Shown: positions 1 through 5,911 of the stretch, one piece after another | How positions within the stretch are numbered: position 1 is the first letter of the stretch | How the letters are laid out: each line of letters begins with the position of its first letter | NCBI GenBank assembly: GCA_002390485.1 | Contig: DGPO01000082.1 | Coordinates: 4,592 to 11,603 of the forward strand | Reading direction: 5' to 3' | DNA from: Halieaceae bacterium UBA4438 | Lineage (GTDB): Bacteria; Pseudomonadota; Gammaproteobacteria; Pseudomonadales; Halieaceae | DNA: 7,012 bases | Position numbers and translations under genes: made by a program | Notes under the pieces: generated by a model | Told to the model about the DNA's origin: nothing | Seen by the model: the letters and a program-made list of their open reading frames with translations, nothing else | Databases searched by the model: none

Positions 1-567
1 GCTGCGGCCAATATTTTCAGGGGTTAAGTCGTTGTGACAAAAACACGGCGACTCTGAGTCTAACAGCTCAAGATCCTTCGAAATGCTTTCTGAACGGGGG
101 TCTAGAGCCAATTCGTTCAACGATTTATGCACGATCGCTTCCCAGTACTGTGTCGTGATCTTTTTGAGCGACAGTGGCGGTGAGCTGTCTGGCAGTGCAT
201 GAATCGACCTTAGCAGAGCGGCGTGATCACGCGGGGGGACATCGTTAAAAATCAGTCGCTGGGTAATGACTACTTGACCGTCTTGACTCTCACACCCAAT
301 GCGTGGGGCCAGTCCGGCTAAGGCCGCACGTCGCCAAGACGCCAGTTCTGCTGAATGATCGTTTACGCTGTACGTATGGCGCTTGGTCGACAGACGAAGG
401 ACCCAGTCCGGTGCGTCTCGTAGGGTGTACACCCGATGTGCCGTACCTTCACCCACCACCTCGTGTAACGCTGGTCGCAGAGACCCAGGGGTATCACCGT
501 TCCATTGACGCCAACGATCAAGCACCTCTTGAACTGAGGCTAAGCGGTAATCAGGGTTTTTCGCCAT
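1..567 (-). CDS. Thiamine kinase-like (APH/choline kinase fold) phosphotransferase, 3' part missing
   Basis: The reading frame is open for 189 codons from an ATG at 567-565 to the window start, so the C-terminus is missing. Residues 178-186 read HNDLTPENI, the catalytic-loop motif (HxDxxxxN) of the aminoglycoside phosphotransferase/choline kinase/ThiK superfamily; Asp180 would be the catalytic base and Asn185 a metal ligand. An N-lobe-like stretch (WVLRL near residue 58, and AEL near 77) precedes it. The Mg-binding DxD segment lies beyond the window. The start overlaps the transporter gene by 28 nt with no clear Shine-Dalgarno, which suggests translational coupling. As the last visible member of a TPP-riboswitch operon, it most likely phosphorylates imported thiamine to thiamine monophosphate and so traps it in the cytosol. 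The fold is secure. The substrate is inferred from context only, and another small alcohol or aminoglycoside cannot be excluded. Confidence 0.85.
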   Translation of the reverse strand, partial: MAKNPDYRLASVQEVLDRWRQWNGDTPGSLRPALHEVVGEGTAHRVYTLRDAPDWVLRLSTKRHTYSVNDHSAELASWRRAALAGLAPRIGCESQDGQVVITQRLIFNDVPPRDHAALLRSIHALPDSSPPLSLKKITTQYWEAIVHKSLNELALDPRSESISKDLELLDSESPCFCHNDLTPENIGRS

Positions 568-1097
568 GAGAGGTAGCCGGCTATAGAAAGTGCGATGTAG
601 AGGACAAATAAACCTGCAGTCAGTTCGAGCCCTCGGTCGAGATAGAGCCAAACGGAAACAATATTGATCACGATCCAGTAAAACCAGTTTTCGAGAATTT
701 TACGGGTGACCATCCAAGTACAGACAATGGCGGCAACGGTGGTGGTTGTATCAACAAATGGGCGAGCCGCATCGGTCAGATTCGACAGTAGGGCGCCTGC
801 TGATGCAGACCCGATACAGATTCCGGCGATAACCGCGACGTGGAAACGCAGGGGACGGGTCGTCACCGCCAAGGTGTCGGCGCTGTTGTCTTTACCCCAA
901 GACATCCAGCCCACAATCGCCATGGCCGCATAGACAACTTGCAAGCCGGCCTCCATATAGAGTTTGATCTCCGCGAAGATGATCCAATAAATGGCGGCAC
1001 TGATAAACGCAGCGATCCAGCAGAGCCTGTTTTGCCTCAGCGCCAGTAGGAGGTACGCCAAGGCGAGAATTACTGCGGTGATTTCCAAGGGGTTCAT
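540..1097 (-). CDS. pnuT: PnuC-family inner-membrane vitamin transporter, probably thiamine-specific (PnuT)
   Basis: This 185-residue protein is very hydrophobic, with about seven membrane segments, and matches the usual PnuC length. Family-like features are the aromatic stretch QVVYAAMAIVGWMSW (residues 53-67) and, in the C-terminal half, ENWFYWIVINIVSVWLYLD (about 136-154), which resembles the conserved W..W/N substrate-site region of PnuC transporters. PnuC relatives carry nicotinamide riboside, riboflavin or thiamine by facilitated diffusion, with the substrate then trapped by phosphorylation. The TPP riboswitch upstream, the thiamine-binding-protein-like gene before it and the kinase after it all point to thiamine (the PnuT subgroup). 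Its ATG forms an ATGA overlap with the preceding stop. No Shine-Dalgarno is visible, so it probably depends on re-initiation. The family is clear; the substrate is an inference from context. Confidence 0.88.
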   Translation of the reverse strand: MNPLEITAVILALAYLLLALRQNRLCWIAAFISAAIYWIIFAEIKLYMEAGLQVVYAAMAIVGWMSWGKDNSADTLAVTTRPLRFHVAVIAGICIGSASAGALLSNLTDAARPFVDTTTTVAAIVCTWMVTRKILENWFYWIVINIVSVWLYLDRGLELTAGLFVLYIALSIAGYLSWRKTLITA

Positions 1098-1363
1098 GTC
1101 GGTTTTGGGGGTTCCACGTCGACGTGGTGTTCGGGTATGAATTTGGCAACCAACACCTGACGGCCAAATTGCGCATAGCTTGCTTCCAACGCCGCATGAA
1201 CGCAGTTAAAAACATCGCCGCTGTCGCCGGTGATCTGCGTGCTCATTGAGTTGGTGCTTGCGCTACAGCAATTGCTGGCGATGATGTGTTCAATGAATGC
1301 CCAAACAGGCACCTCTACGTCTCCTGCGAGCGGGTACAAACTCAGTTCTGCAGTTAGTCTCAA
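1094..1363 (-). CDS. YkoF/DUF77-like small thiamine-binding protein (TTG start)
   Basis: This single-domain protein has 89 residues and no signal peptide or membrane segment. Three features resemble the MTH1187/YkoF (DUF77) ferredoxin-like thiamine-binding family: a first strand AELSLYPL (5-12), the loop NSMSTQITGD (38-47) leading into a helix (about 48-66), and a last strand QVLVAKFIP (69-77). YkoF binds thiamine or its pyrimidine moiety, and that family is normally 85-100 residues per domain. The start must be the TTG at 1363-1361: the in-frame TAA of the receptor gene lies only two codons upstream, GGAG (1375-1372) sits 8 nt before the TTG, and the next in-frame ATG (residue 40) would delete half the fold. 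Cys32-Cys33 and Cys54 are noticeable but unexplained. It is probably a cytosolic thiamine-binding or buffering partner of the transporter. The assignment rests on motif resemblance, not a search. Confidence 0.72.
   Translation of the reverse strand: MRLTAELSLYPLAGDVEVPVWAFIEHIIASNCCSASTNSMSTQITGDSGDVFNCVHAALEASYAQFGRQVLVAKFIPEHHVDVEPPKPT
1114..1127. repeat. 14-bp perfect palindrome just upstream of the pnuT start
   Basis: CCACGTCGACGTGG is a perfect inverted repeat inside the 3' end of the YkoF-like gene, where it encodes part of HHVDVE. In RNA it could fold as a 5-bp stem with a TCGA loop, ending 16 nt before the Shine-Dalgarno-less pnuT ATG. It might affect coupling between the two genes, or it may be chance in a codon context. 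No second copy was seen in the window. Confidence 0.4.
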
Positions 1364-1366
1364 TGT

Positions 1367-3469
1367 TTAGTCTCCGAATCGATAGCCGACGGTCGCACCC
1401 ACTGTACGCGGCTCGCCAAACTGATAGTAGGGTTCGAGCGCATACTCCTTGCGCGGATCGTTTCCGAATGTACCAAACCCTCGGGTAATGGTGAGTTCAT
1501 CCGTCATGTTGCGACCCCAGATCGTCAGGGACCAGGGACCGTCTGTCCACGCAAGCGCGACATTGATCAGCTCTGCAGTGGGCGATTTGACGTTGTGACG
1601 ATCAGAGAGGAAGAAGCTGTCACGACCAGTGACCTCAAGACTCGCATTCAACGCGGGTGTCAGGGTCAAGGTCGCGCCAAGCCGATACTGCCATGAGGGT
1701 GCTTGCGGTTGATCTCGGCCAGAGAGATCAGTGCCATCGACATTAATGTAGCGATCGAAGGCTGCCTCGAGCAGTCCTACGCCGGCATTAATCGTAAGAT
1801 CCTGGCTGACGTCCCAATCGAGTCGGCCCTCAAGACCCTGATTGGTTCCACTGGCCGCATTGTCAGTGAAATCGGTAAATGATGTGCTGCCGTCAGCGCG
1901 CGGAATAACCAGTGAACTCTTCACCTGTTGGTTGCTACGCGCCATATTAAACACCGTCAAGACGGTTCTTAAGTCACCGTTAAGACGGCTAGCACGCCAC
2001 CCAAGCTCGGTATTGACGACTGCTTCTTCGCCAAACCGATTGTTATCGGTATAGGGGGCAATATTGATCTCGTCGGTAAGTGAGAGCAGTGTTGACGACA
2101 GTGTTGCATTAAAGCCGCCGGCTCGAACCCCTCTAGAGAGCGTAATGTAGAGCGCATTGCGATCATTAACTGTCCATTCGATGCTGGCGTTGCCCGTCCA
2201 ATAGCGGTCGCTGAATGTCGTATCGACCGCGGCGGAATCACGGTAGTCAACATCGCGATACTCGGCACGTACGCCGGCTGTTAAGACCAACTGATCGGTA
2301 ATTTGCTGAGAAGCCTGCCCGAAAGCCGCCCAAGTTTGCGTCGTATTCGTACTCTCGAATGGGGCGGCTAAATACGTATATTGCCGTTTTAGCTTTTGCG
2401 AATCGTCGCGCACATAAAGACCCACGGTCCACTGCGTATCGGCGCTCGTGACGGGGCGCAGACGCCACTCGAGTGTTTGGCGTTCAACGTCTCGGTCATA
2501 CGCGTCAAAGGAGCTGTACTCCCAAAATGGCGCAATGCCGACAAAGCTCCAGTCCTCGTCGTAGCTGTAGCGAGATTCAGCCCTAACCGAACTTGCTTGC
2601 AGCTGAGACTCGTAGCGGTCGCCCTCGTGATTCCAGCGGACAAAACCCACGTCGAGCGCTAGGCTGTCTTCGCCGGGGTTGTCGCTGAGCGTCTCTCGAG
2701 TGTTATCAAGCGAAAATGCGTCATACCCATTGGCGACATCGATTCGACTGACGCCTATGTCAATTGTATTGCGATCGTAGCGCTGACGAATCGACAGCCG
2801 GGTCGTTGTTTCATCGCGGTTGTTCGTGTCGTTGACGCCTAAATGGGTATTATCGATCCAACCGTTTGAACGGTAATTTTGGTGGGCGATACGCGCAGAC
2901 AAGGTCGGCGAGACGGGGCGATTGACAACGATACTGCTGCGCCGACCGCCGAAGTTTTCTAATCCCAGCGCTAGGTCGGTTGCGTTAGTTTCAGCGGGCA
3001 TATTATTTTGAAGGTTAATCAGTCCTGCCAGGGCCCCAGCGCCCATGAGTGTGCCTTGAGGGCCTCTCAGGACGTCTATTTGCGCCGTGTCAAAGGTCGT
3101 GAGAGCACCTCCGATACCGCTGATATCAACTCCGTCCTGTAAAATCACGACGGAGGGATTAATCGGTTCAATGAATTGACTTCGCTCACCGATACCTCGA
3201 ATTTGGAAAAACCGCTGGCGCGACGCGCCGGCTGAGGCAGCAACGTTTGGAAGTGCTGTGAGCACGTCCTCAAAATGTATCGCTGCGCGTCTTGAGAGGT
3301 CGGCCGCTGTGAGCGAGTCTGAGCTCATTCGATCGCGATCGGACGACATCAGCGTGGCGGTGATGACAATTTCCTCGATCGTGGGTTGATCTTGAGTCAT
3401 GCCCGCGGGGGACAGGCTTAAAAGTAGTACGATGGCTGAGAGACGAGTGCGAAGCAGGTAAGCGTTCAA
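1367..3469 (-). CDS. TonB-dependent outer-membrane receptor, predicted thiamine uptake
   Basis: This is a TonB-dependent receptor of about 700 residues. From the TTG start, an n-region with two Arg and a hydrophobic core (AIVLLLSLSPAGM) form a signal peptide of roughly 24-26 residues. A TonB box (EEIVITAT, about 32-39) follows. The plug domain runs to about residue 155 and includes FQIRGIGER, VVILQDGV and IDVLRGPQGTLMGAGALAGLI. The rest is a beta barrel ending VGATVGYRFGD. The TTG at 3469-3467 is preferred because AGAGGA (3484-3479) lies 9 nt upstream. The longer GTG start at 3529 (720 aa) has no Shine-Dalgarno and gives a 30-residue Arg-rich n-region. The TPP riboswitch in the leader predicts thiamine or a phosphorylated form as substrate, as for the THI-regulated receptors called Omr1. 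Receptor family membership is certain, the substrate is inferred and the start is probable. Confidence 0.9.
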   Translation of the reverse strand: MNAYLLRTRLSAIVLLLSLSPAGMTQDQPTIEEIVITATLMSSDRDRMSSDSLTAADLSRRAAIHFEDVLTALPNVAASAGASRQRFFQIRGIGERSQFIEPINPSVVILQDGVDISGIGGALTTFDTAQIDVLRGPQGTLMGAGALAGLINLQNNMPAETNATDLALGLENFGGRRSSIVVNRPVSPTLSARIAHQNYRSNGWIDNTHLGVNDTNNRDETTTRLSIRQRYDRNTIDIGVSRIDVANGYDAFSLDNTRETLSDNPGEDSLALDVGFVRWNHEGDRYESQLQASSVRAESRYSYDEDWSFVGIAPFWEYSSFDAYDRDVERQTLEWRLRPVTSADTQWTVGLYVRDDSQKLKRQYTYLAAPFESTNTTQTWAAFGQASQQITDQLVLTAGVRAEYRDVDYRDSAAVDTTFSDRYWTGNASIEWTVNDRNALYITLSRGVRAGGFNATLSSTLLSLTDEINIAPYTDNNRFGEEAVVNTELGWRASRLNGDLRTVLTVFNMARSNQQVKSSLVIPRADGSTSFTDFTDNAASGTNQGLEGRLDWDVSQDLTINAGVGLLEAAFDRYINVDGTDLSGRDQPQAPSWQYRLGATLTLTPALNASLEVTGRDSFFLSDRHNVKSPTAELINVALAWTDGPWSLTIWGRNMTDELTITRGFGTFGNDPRKEYALEPYYQFGEPRTVGATVGYRFGD

Positions 3470-3477
3470 TGTGACAA

Positions 3478-3525
3478 TTCCTCTACGTCGAGCGCGATCA
3501 AAATGGCGGGTATGACGACAAGGAA
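3478..3525 (-). promoter_or_regulatory. Possible Shine-Dalgarno-sequestering hairpin (riboswitch expression platform)
   Basis: In the mRNA, TTCCT (3525-3521) can pair with AGGAA (3482-3478), which includes the AGAGGA ribosome-binding site of the receptor. GTCG (3519-3516) can pair with CGAC (3490-3487) across an asymmetric internal loop; the apical loop is about 25 nt. The 5' arm can alternatively pair with the AGGAA at the 3' edge of the aptamer (3569-3565, in GTAGGAACAGG). This gives a plausible on/off pair in which TPP binding occupies the aptamer end and leaves the ribosome-binding site sequestered. There is no T-run after a strong stem, so translational control seems likelier than termination. 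It was found by eye without folding energies. Confidence 0.45.
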
Positions 3526-3558
3526 ACACGGGATGCGGTCGAGCGAGTGTGCTCTAAA

Positions 3559-3644
3559 GTCCTGTTCCTACGCCGGTACTAGCCGGTTCAGGTTCAACGG
3601 GTTTACTCTAAGAGCATCTCAGGCATTGCCACCCCGCAGGTGAC
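3559..3644 (-). promoter_or_regulatory. TPP riboswitch (THI element) aptamer
   Basis: Read on the minus strand, the THI-box signatures appear in the right order: GGGGTGGC (3635-3628, a slight variant of GGGGTGC), CTGAGA (3622-3617), ACCCGTTGAACCTGAACCGG (3602-3583), and TACCGGCGTAGGAA (3578-3565). Closing stem P1 can be formed by CCTG (3640-3637) with CAGG (3564-3561), with a possible GT/AC extension. It senses thiamine pyrophosphate and lies in the leader of the receptor-transporter-kinase operon, so high TPP should reduce uptake gene expression. The match to the conserved core is nearly complete, so the identification is very secure. Confidence 0.97.
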
Positions 3645-3648
3645 GTGT

Positions 3649-3657
3649 ATTGTAACA
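3649..3657 (-). promoter_or_regulatory. Extended -10 promoter element for the thiamine operon
   Basis: On the minus strand, TGTTACAAT fits the extended -10 pattern TGnTAnAAT. Transcription would begin about 7 nt downstream, near 3642, almost exactly at the 5' arm of riboswitch stem P1, which is where a leader carrying the whole aptamer would be expected to begin. The hexamer at the -35 distance (about 3672-3677, CACTAC) is poor, which extended -10 promoters tolerate. The prediction rests on motif and position only. Confidence 0.5.
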
Positions 3658-3740
3658 GATCAGCGCGCACAGTAGTGTTTGGAACTTAAATAATTTCCCT
3701 GTAGCAAGGGTGAACTTACGAGGTCAAAACCGGAAAAGTA

Positions 3741-4778
3741 ATGACGGACTCAATCAGCGGAGAAAATGAAGTGCGCGATGCGCAGTCCCCCCTTTCGATC
3801 GTCGAATTTACAAGACGACAGGTTGCGGTTTTGGAGCGACAAATGTTGTCTGCCACCGATTTAGCCGATCTTTTGGATCTTGCTATTTCAGGGATTCGGC
3901 AGCTGTCGGGCGGGACCCAAGTTGAAGTTTGGCTCCACGACCCCGTTGATGAGGTGGACCGCCACCTAGACGCGATCGGGGTTCTTTCAGGTCACGTGAG
4001 GCTGCTGTCTGACAGCTACGATTTTGTCTCTCTTTACGATCAGACGCCGCGTTGGGACAGAGTGACTTCTGCAATTTTTAACGACATACCACTGTTTAAG
4101 TCTGAGGCAGGCGTCGAGCAAACGCTTTTGATTCCAGTCATGGACCACGACCTATTAGTGGGGAGTGTGCATGTTGCGAATCCTCGAAGTACCGTCATGG
4201 CAGATGACGATCAAATGAAGTTGCTTGAGGACTTTGTAGCGCGAGTACCGTTGATGATTAATCGAATCATTGAAATGGACCGTATTCGCGACTTTGTATT
4301 GTTGGATCCGGCCACCAATGTTGCCAATCGTGCCGGTTTGCTCCGCGATCTTGAGCGCGAGATCAGTCGGGCGCGGCGAAATAAGCGGGCCCCCTTAATG
4401 GTGGTTCTGAAGTTGGTGGGTTTAGACAACATGAGTAACCTATCGCAGCGGCATATTCAGAGCCGAATCCTTCGCGGTGTTGGTAGTCGAATTGGTGCGG
4501 CTCTGCGCGACACCGACGCGGTAGGGCGCATTTCAGAGGACAGCTTCGGCGTGATGGTCGTGGATGTGCCGGACGACAGTGCGGCTGCTATTGTGGCGCG
4601 TTGGGAGTCAGATCTTCGGGGCCAAATGATCGACGATGGTGCCGGCGGCATGATCGAGCTCAATCTCGAAGCGAGCTTTCATCAGTGTGATGTCAGTGAG
4701 CTTGAGGAAGCCGATGCGTCCGAAATTGCAGCAAGACTGCTGTCGTCGGTAGAGCAATCGCTGACAACACCGGCGTAA
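3741..4778 (+). CDS. GAF/DUF484-like protein with degenerate GGDEF domain (probable non-catalytic c-di-GMP signalling protein)
   Basis: This 345-residue protein is soluble, with no signal peptide or membrane segment. Residues about 19-56 (EFTRRQVAVLERQ onward) resemble the helical start of DUF484. Residues about 57-178 look like a GAF fold, with the strand TLLIPVMDHDLLVGSVHVAN at 128-147. Residues 185-340 follow the GGDEF layout: LLDPATNVANRAGL (187-200) matches the DxLTGLxNR entry motif, and RDTDAVGRI leads into the signature position. There GGDEF is replaced by SEDSF (265-269), and the metal/substrate segment DxDxFKxxND reads GLDNMSNLSQ, so cyclase activity is unlikely. An RxxD pair (Arg256, Asp259) is kept exactly five residues before the signature, as in the c-di-GMP inhibitory site. 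Only a weak GGAA precedes the ATG. It is divergent from the thiamine operon and 105 nt upstream of gspC. Its actual ligand and partner are unknown. Confidence 0.8.
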   Translation: MTDSISGENEVRDAQSPLSIVEFTRRQVAVLERQMLSATDLADLLDLAISGIRQLSGGTQVEVWLHDPVDEVDRHLDAIGVLSGHVRLLSDSYDFVSLYDQTPRWDRVTSAIFNDIPLFKSEAGVEQTLLIPVMDHDLLVGSVHVANPRSTVMADDDQMKLLEDFVARVPLMINRIIEMDRIRDFVLLDPATNVANRAGLLRDLEREISRARRNKRAPLMVVLKLVGLDNMSNLSQRHIQSRILRGVGSRIGAALRDTDAVGRISEDSFGVMVVDVPDDSAAAIVARWESDLRGQMIDDGAGGMIELNLEASFHQCDVSELEEADASEIAARLLSSVEQSLTTPA

Positions 4779-4847
4779 GGCGCGTCCAAGGTGGTCGATT
4801 GGGCGACGGTCGCTCCTTTGCTTCACCCTTTAGCGCTCGACCTCAGT

Positions 4848-4853
4848 TACACT
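4848..4853 (+). promoter_or_regulatory. Candidate -10 element upstream of gspC
   Basis: TACACT is a fair -10 hexamer placed about 30 nt before the gspC start, in the only gap between the signalling gene and gspC. No convincing -35 lies at 16-18 nt (the region reads CACCCT/ACCCTT). It suggests the gsp genes may have their own promoter, but read-through from the upstream gene is equally possible because no terminator was found between them. Confidence 0.25.
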
Positions 4854-4883
4854 AGGACCCATCAATAGACTTCGGTAGACCGT

Positions 4884-5897
4884 ATGAATAACCCAGCTTC
4901 GTGGCTTACTCAGCTTGATGTGGAATCGCGACTTCGCGACGCCTATCGCTGGGCCGCGGATGATCAGCGGTTGCCAAAAATTCAGGGCGTGCTGGTGGGT
5001 CTGTTGGTGCTGTGGGCCCTAAACAGTCTTTCGAGCGCCGCGTGGGCTTTGCTGCCTAACGGACCTGTTGCCGTCTCGCAAGGTGGAGCCGTCAATCCGC
5101 CTCCGACACAGGACGCGACCAATCTTGGCGCGCAGACTATTGATGTGTCGTCGATTTTGGGGATGCGCGTTTTTGGAGCCCCAGACGGTGAGCAGGTGAC
5201 GGAGTTGCCCGTTCTGACCTCTGCAGTGGCGCCCAGAGATGGGATTGAGAACGGTGCCCAGGAGACGAGTTTGGCGCTCAAGCTCACTGGCATTGTCGCG
5301 TCGACCGCTGATGGATTGGGGACGGTGATGATTGAGGCGCGCAAGCAGCAAGAGCTCTACTCGGTCGGTGATGACTTGCCCGCAAACGGAAAGGTGACGC
5401 TGGCAAAGATTCTGCCCAAGCAAGTCGTCATTGATAATAATGGAACTTACGAGCTCATCACTTTGTTTGATGACAATGGGATTGTAGGCATTGTGCAGTC
5501 TCAATCGCGGGCCACCTCGCCCGACACGAATACGCAGGAAAAAAAGCCGGATGCGACGGCTACCCGCCAGGAGCGTGGCCGCCTTGCTACTAATTATCGA
5601 GATCAACTCTACAGCGACCCTCAGTCGCTCGCGGGTTTGGTGTCCATCAGTGCTGTGCAGGCGGACGGGAGTTTGAAAGGCTATAAAGTCTCTCCGGGTC
5701 GCGACGCAGCTCAATTTACAGCGTTGGGTTTTGAGGCAGGCGATATTGTGACGGCCGTGAACGGCTATGCGCTCAGTGACCCCTCCAACACATTGCGTTT
5801 GTATCAGTTGATGCGAGACGCAACCGATGCGACCTTTGATATTGATCGGAAGGGGTCGCCTGTATCTATTAACGTAAGCCTGAGTAACATCCAGTAG
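4884..5897 (+). CDS. gspC: Type II secretion system inner-membrane protein GspC
   Basis: This 337-residue protein has the standard GspC layout. A short cytoplasmic N-terminus (1-33) is followed by one membrane anchor (about 34-57, IQGVLVGLLVLWAL onward). A Pro/Gln-rich linker leads to the homology region (about 88-195, from SSILGMRVFGAP through ALKLTGIVAS to VVIDNNGTYELITL). A charged linker (about 206-235) comes next, then a C-terminal PDZ domain (about 252-333, with the strand-turn GFEAGDIVTAVNGYAL). GspC links the inner-membrane platform (GspL/M) to the secretin GspD through the HR domain, and the PDZ domain contributes to substrate recognition. gspD follows immediately, the usual gspC-gspD order at the head of a T2SS operon. 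The ATG at 4884 has only a weak ribosome-binding site (GGTAGA), but no better start was seen. Confidence 0.95.
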   Translation: MNNPASWLTQLDVESRLRDAYRWAADDQRLPKIQGVLVGLLVLWALNSLSSAAWALLPNGPVAVSQGGAVNPPPTQDATNLGAQTIDVSSILGMRVFGAPDGEQVTELPVLTSAVAPRDGIENGAQETSLALKLTGIVASTADGLGTVMIEARKQQELYSVGDDLPANGKVTLAKILPKQVVIDNNGTYELITLFDDNGIVGIVQSQSRATSPDTNTQEKKPDATATRQERGRLATNYRDQLYSDPQSLAGLVSISAVQADGSLKGYKVSPGRDAAQFTALGFEAGDIVTAVNGYALSDPSNTLRLYQLMRDATDATFDIDRKGSPVSINVSLSNIQ

Positions 5898-5900
5898 GAG
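5896..5900 (+). promoter_or_regulatory. Ribosome binding site of gspD overlapping the gspC stop
   Basis: AGGAG overlaps the TAG stop of gspC and lies 11 nt before the ATG at 5912. It favours that ATG over the second in-frame ATG at 5921 (residue 4), which would be 20 nt away. The overlap implies co-transcription and probably coupled translation of the two genes. Confidence 0.7.
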
Positions 5901-5911
5901 TAACCCTCATC

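Noticed and set aside
892..1215. Open frame overlapping the YkoF-like gene and pnuT on the same strand
   Set aside because: It lies in a different frame across two genes with clear family features, and its protein resembles nothing.
3330..3341. 12-bp palindrome CGATCGCGATCG inside the receptor gene
   Set aside because: It arises from consecutive Asp-Arg codons (SDRDR) and sits mid-gene with no sign of function.
3469..3529. Possible twin-arginine signal in the long form of the receptor (RARRRG)
   Set aside because: The upstream segment is probably untranslated. TonB receptors use Sec, and the spacing to the hydrophobic core does not match a Tat motif.
3697..3710. Small hairpin CCCT-GTAGCA-AGGG in the leader of the GAF/GGDEF-like gene
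   Set aside because: Only four base pairs with no T-run or link to the start codon; likely chance.
3741..4778. The degenerate GGDEF gene as a pseudogene
   Set aside because: The frame is intact over 345 codons with conserved fold landmarks; loss of catalytic residues alone suggests repurposing rather than decay.
4802..4816. Inverted repeat GCGAC/GTCGC between the signalling gene and gspC as a terminator
   Set aside because: The halves are separated by one base, leaving a three-pair stem with a usable loop, and no real T-run follows.
5019..5714. Long open frame antisense to gspC (231 codons)
   Set aside because: Its translation is Arg/Leu-rich without domains, typical of an antisense shadow of the well-identified gspC.
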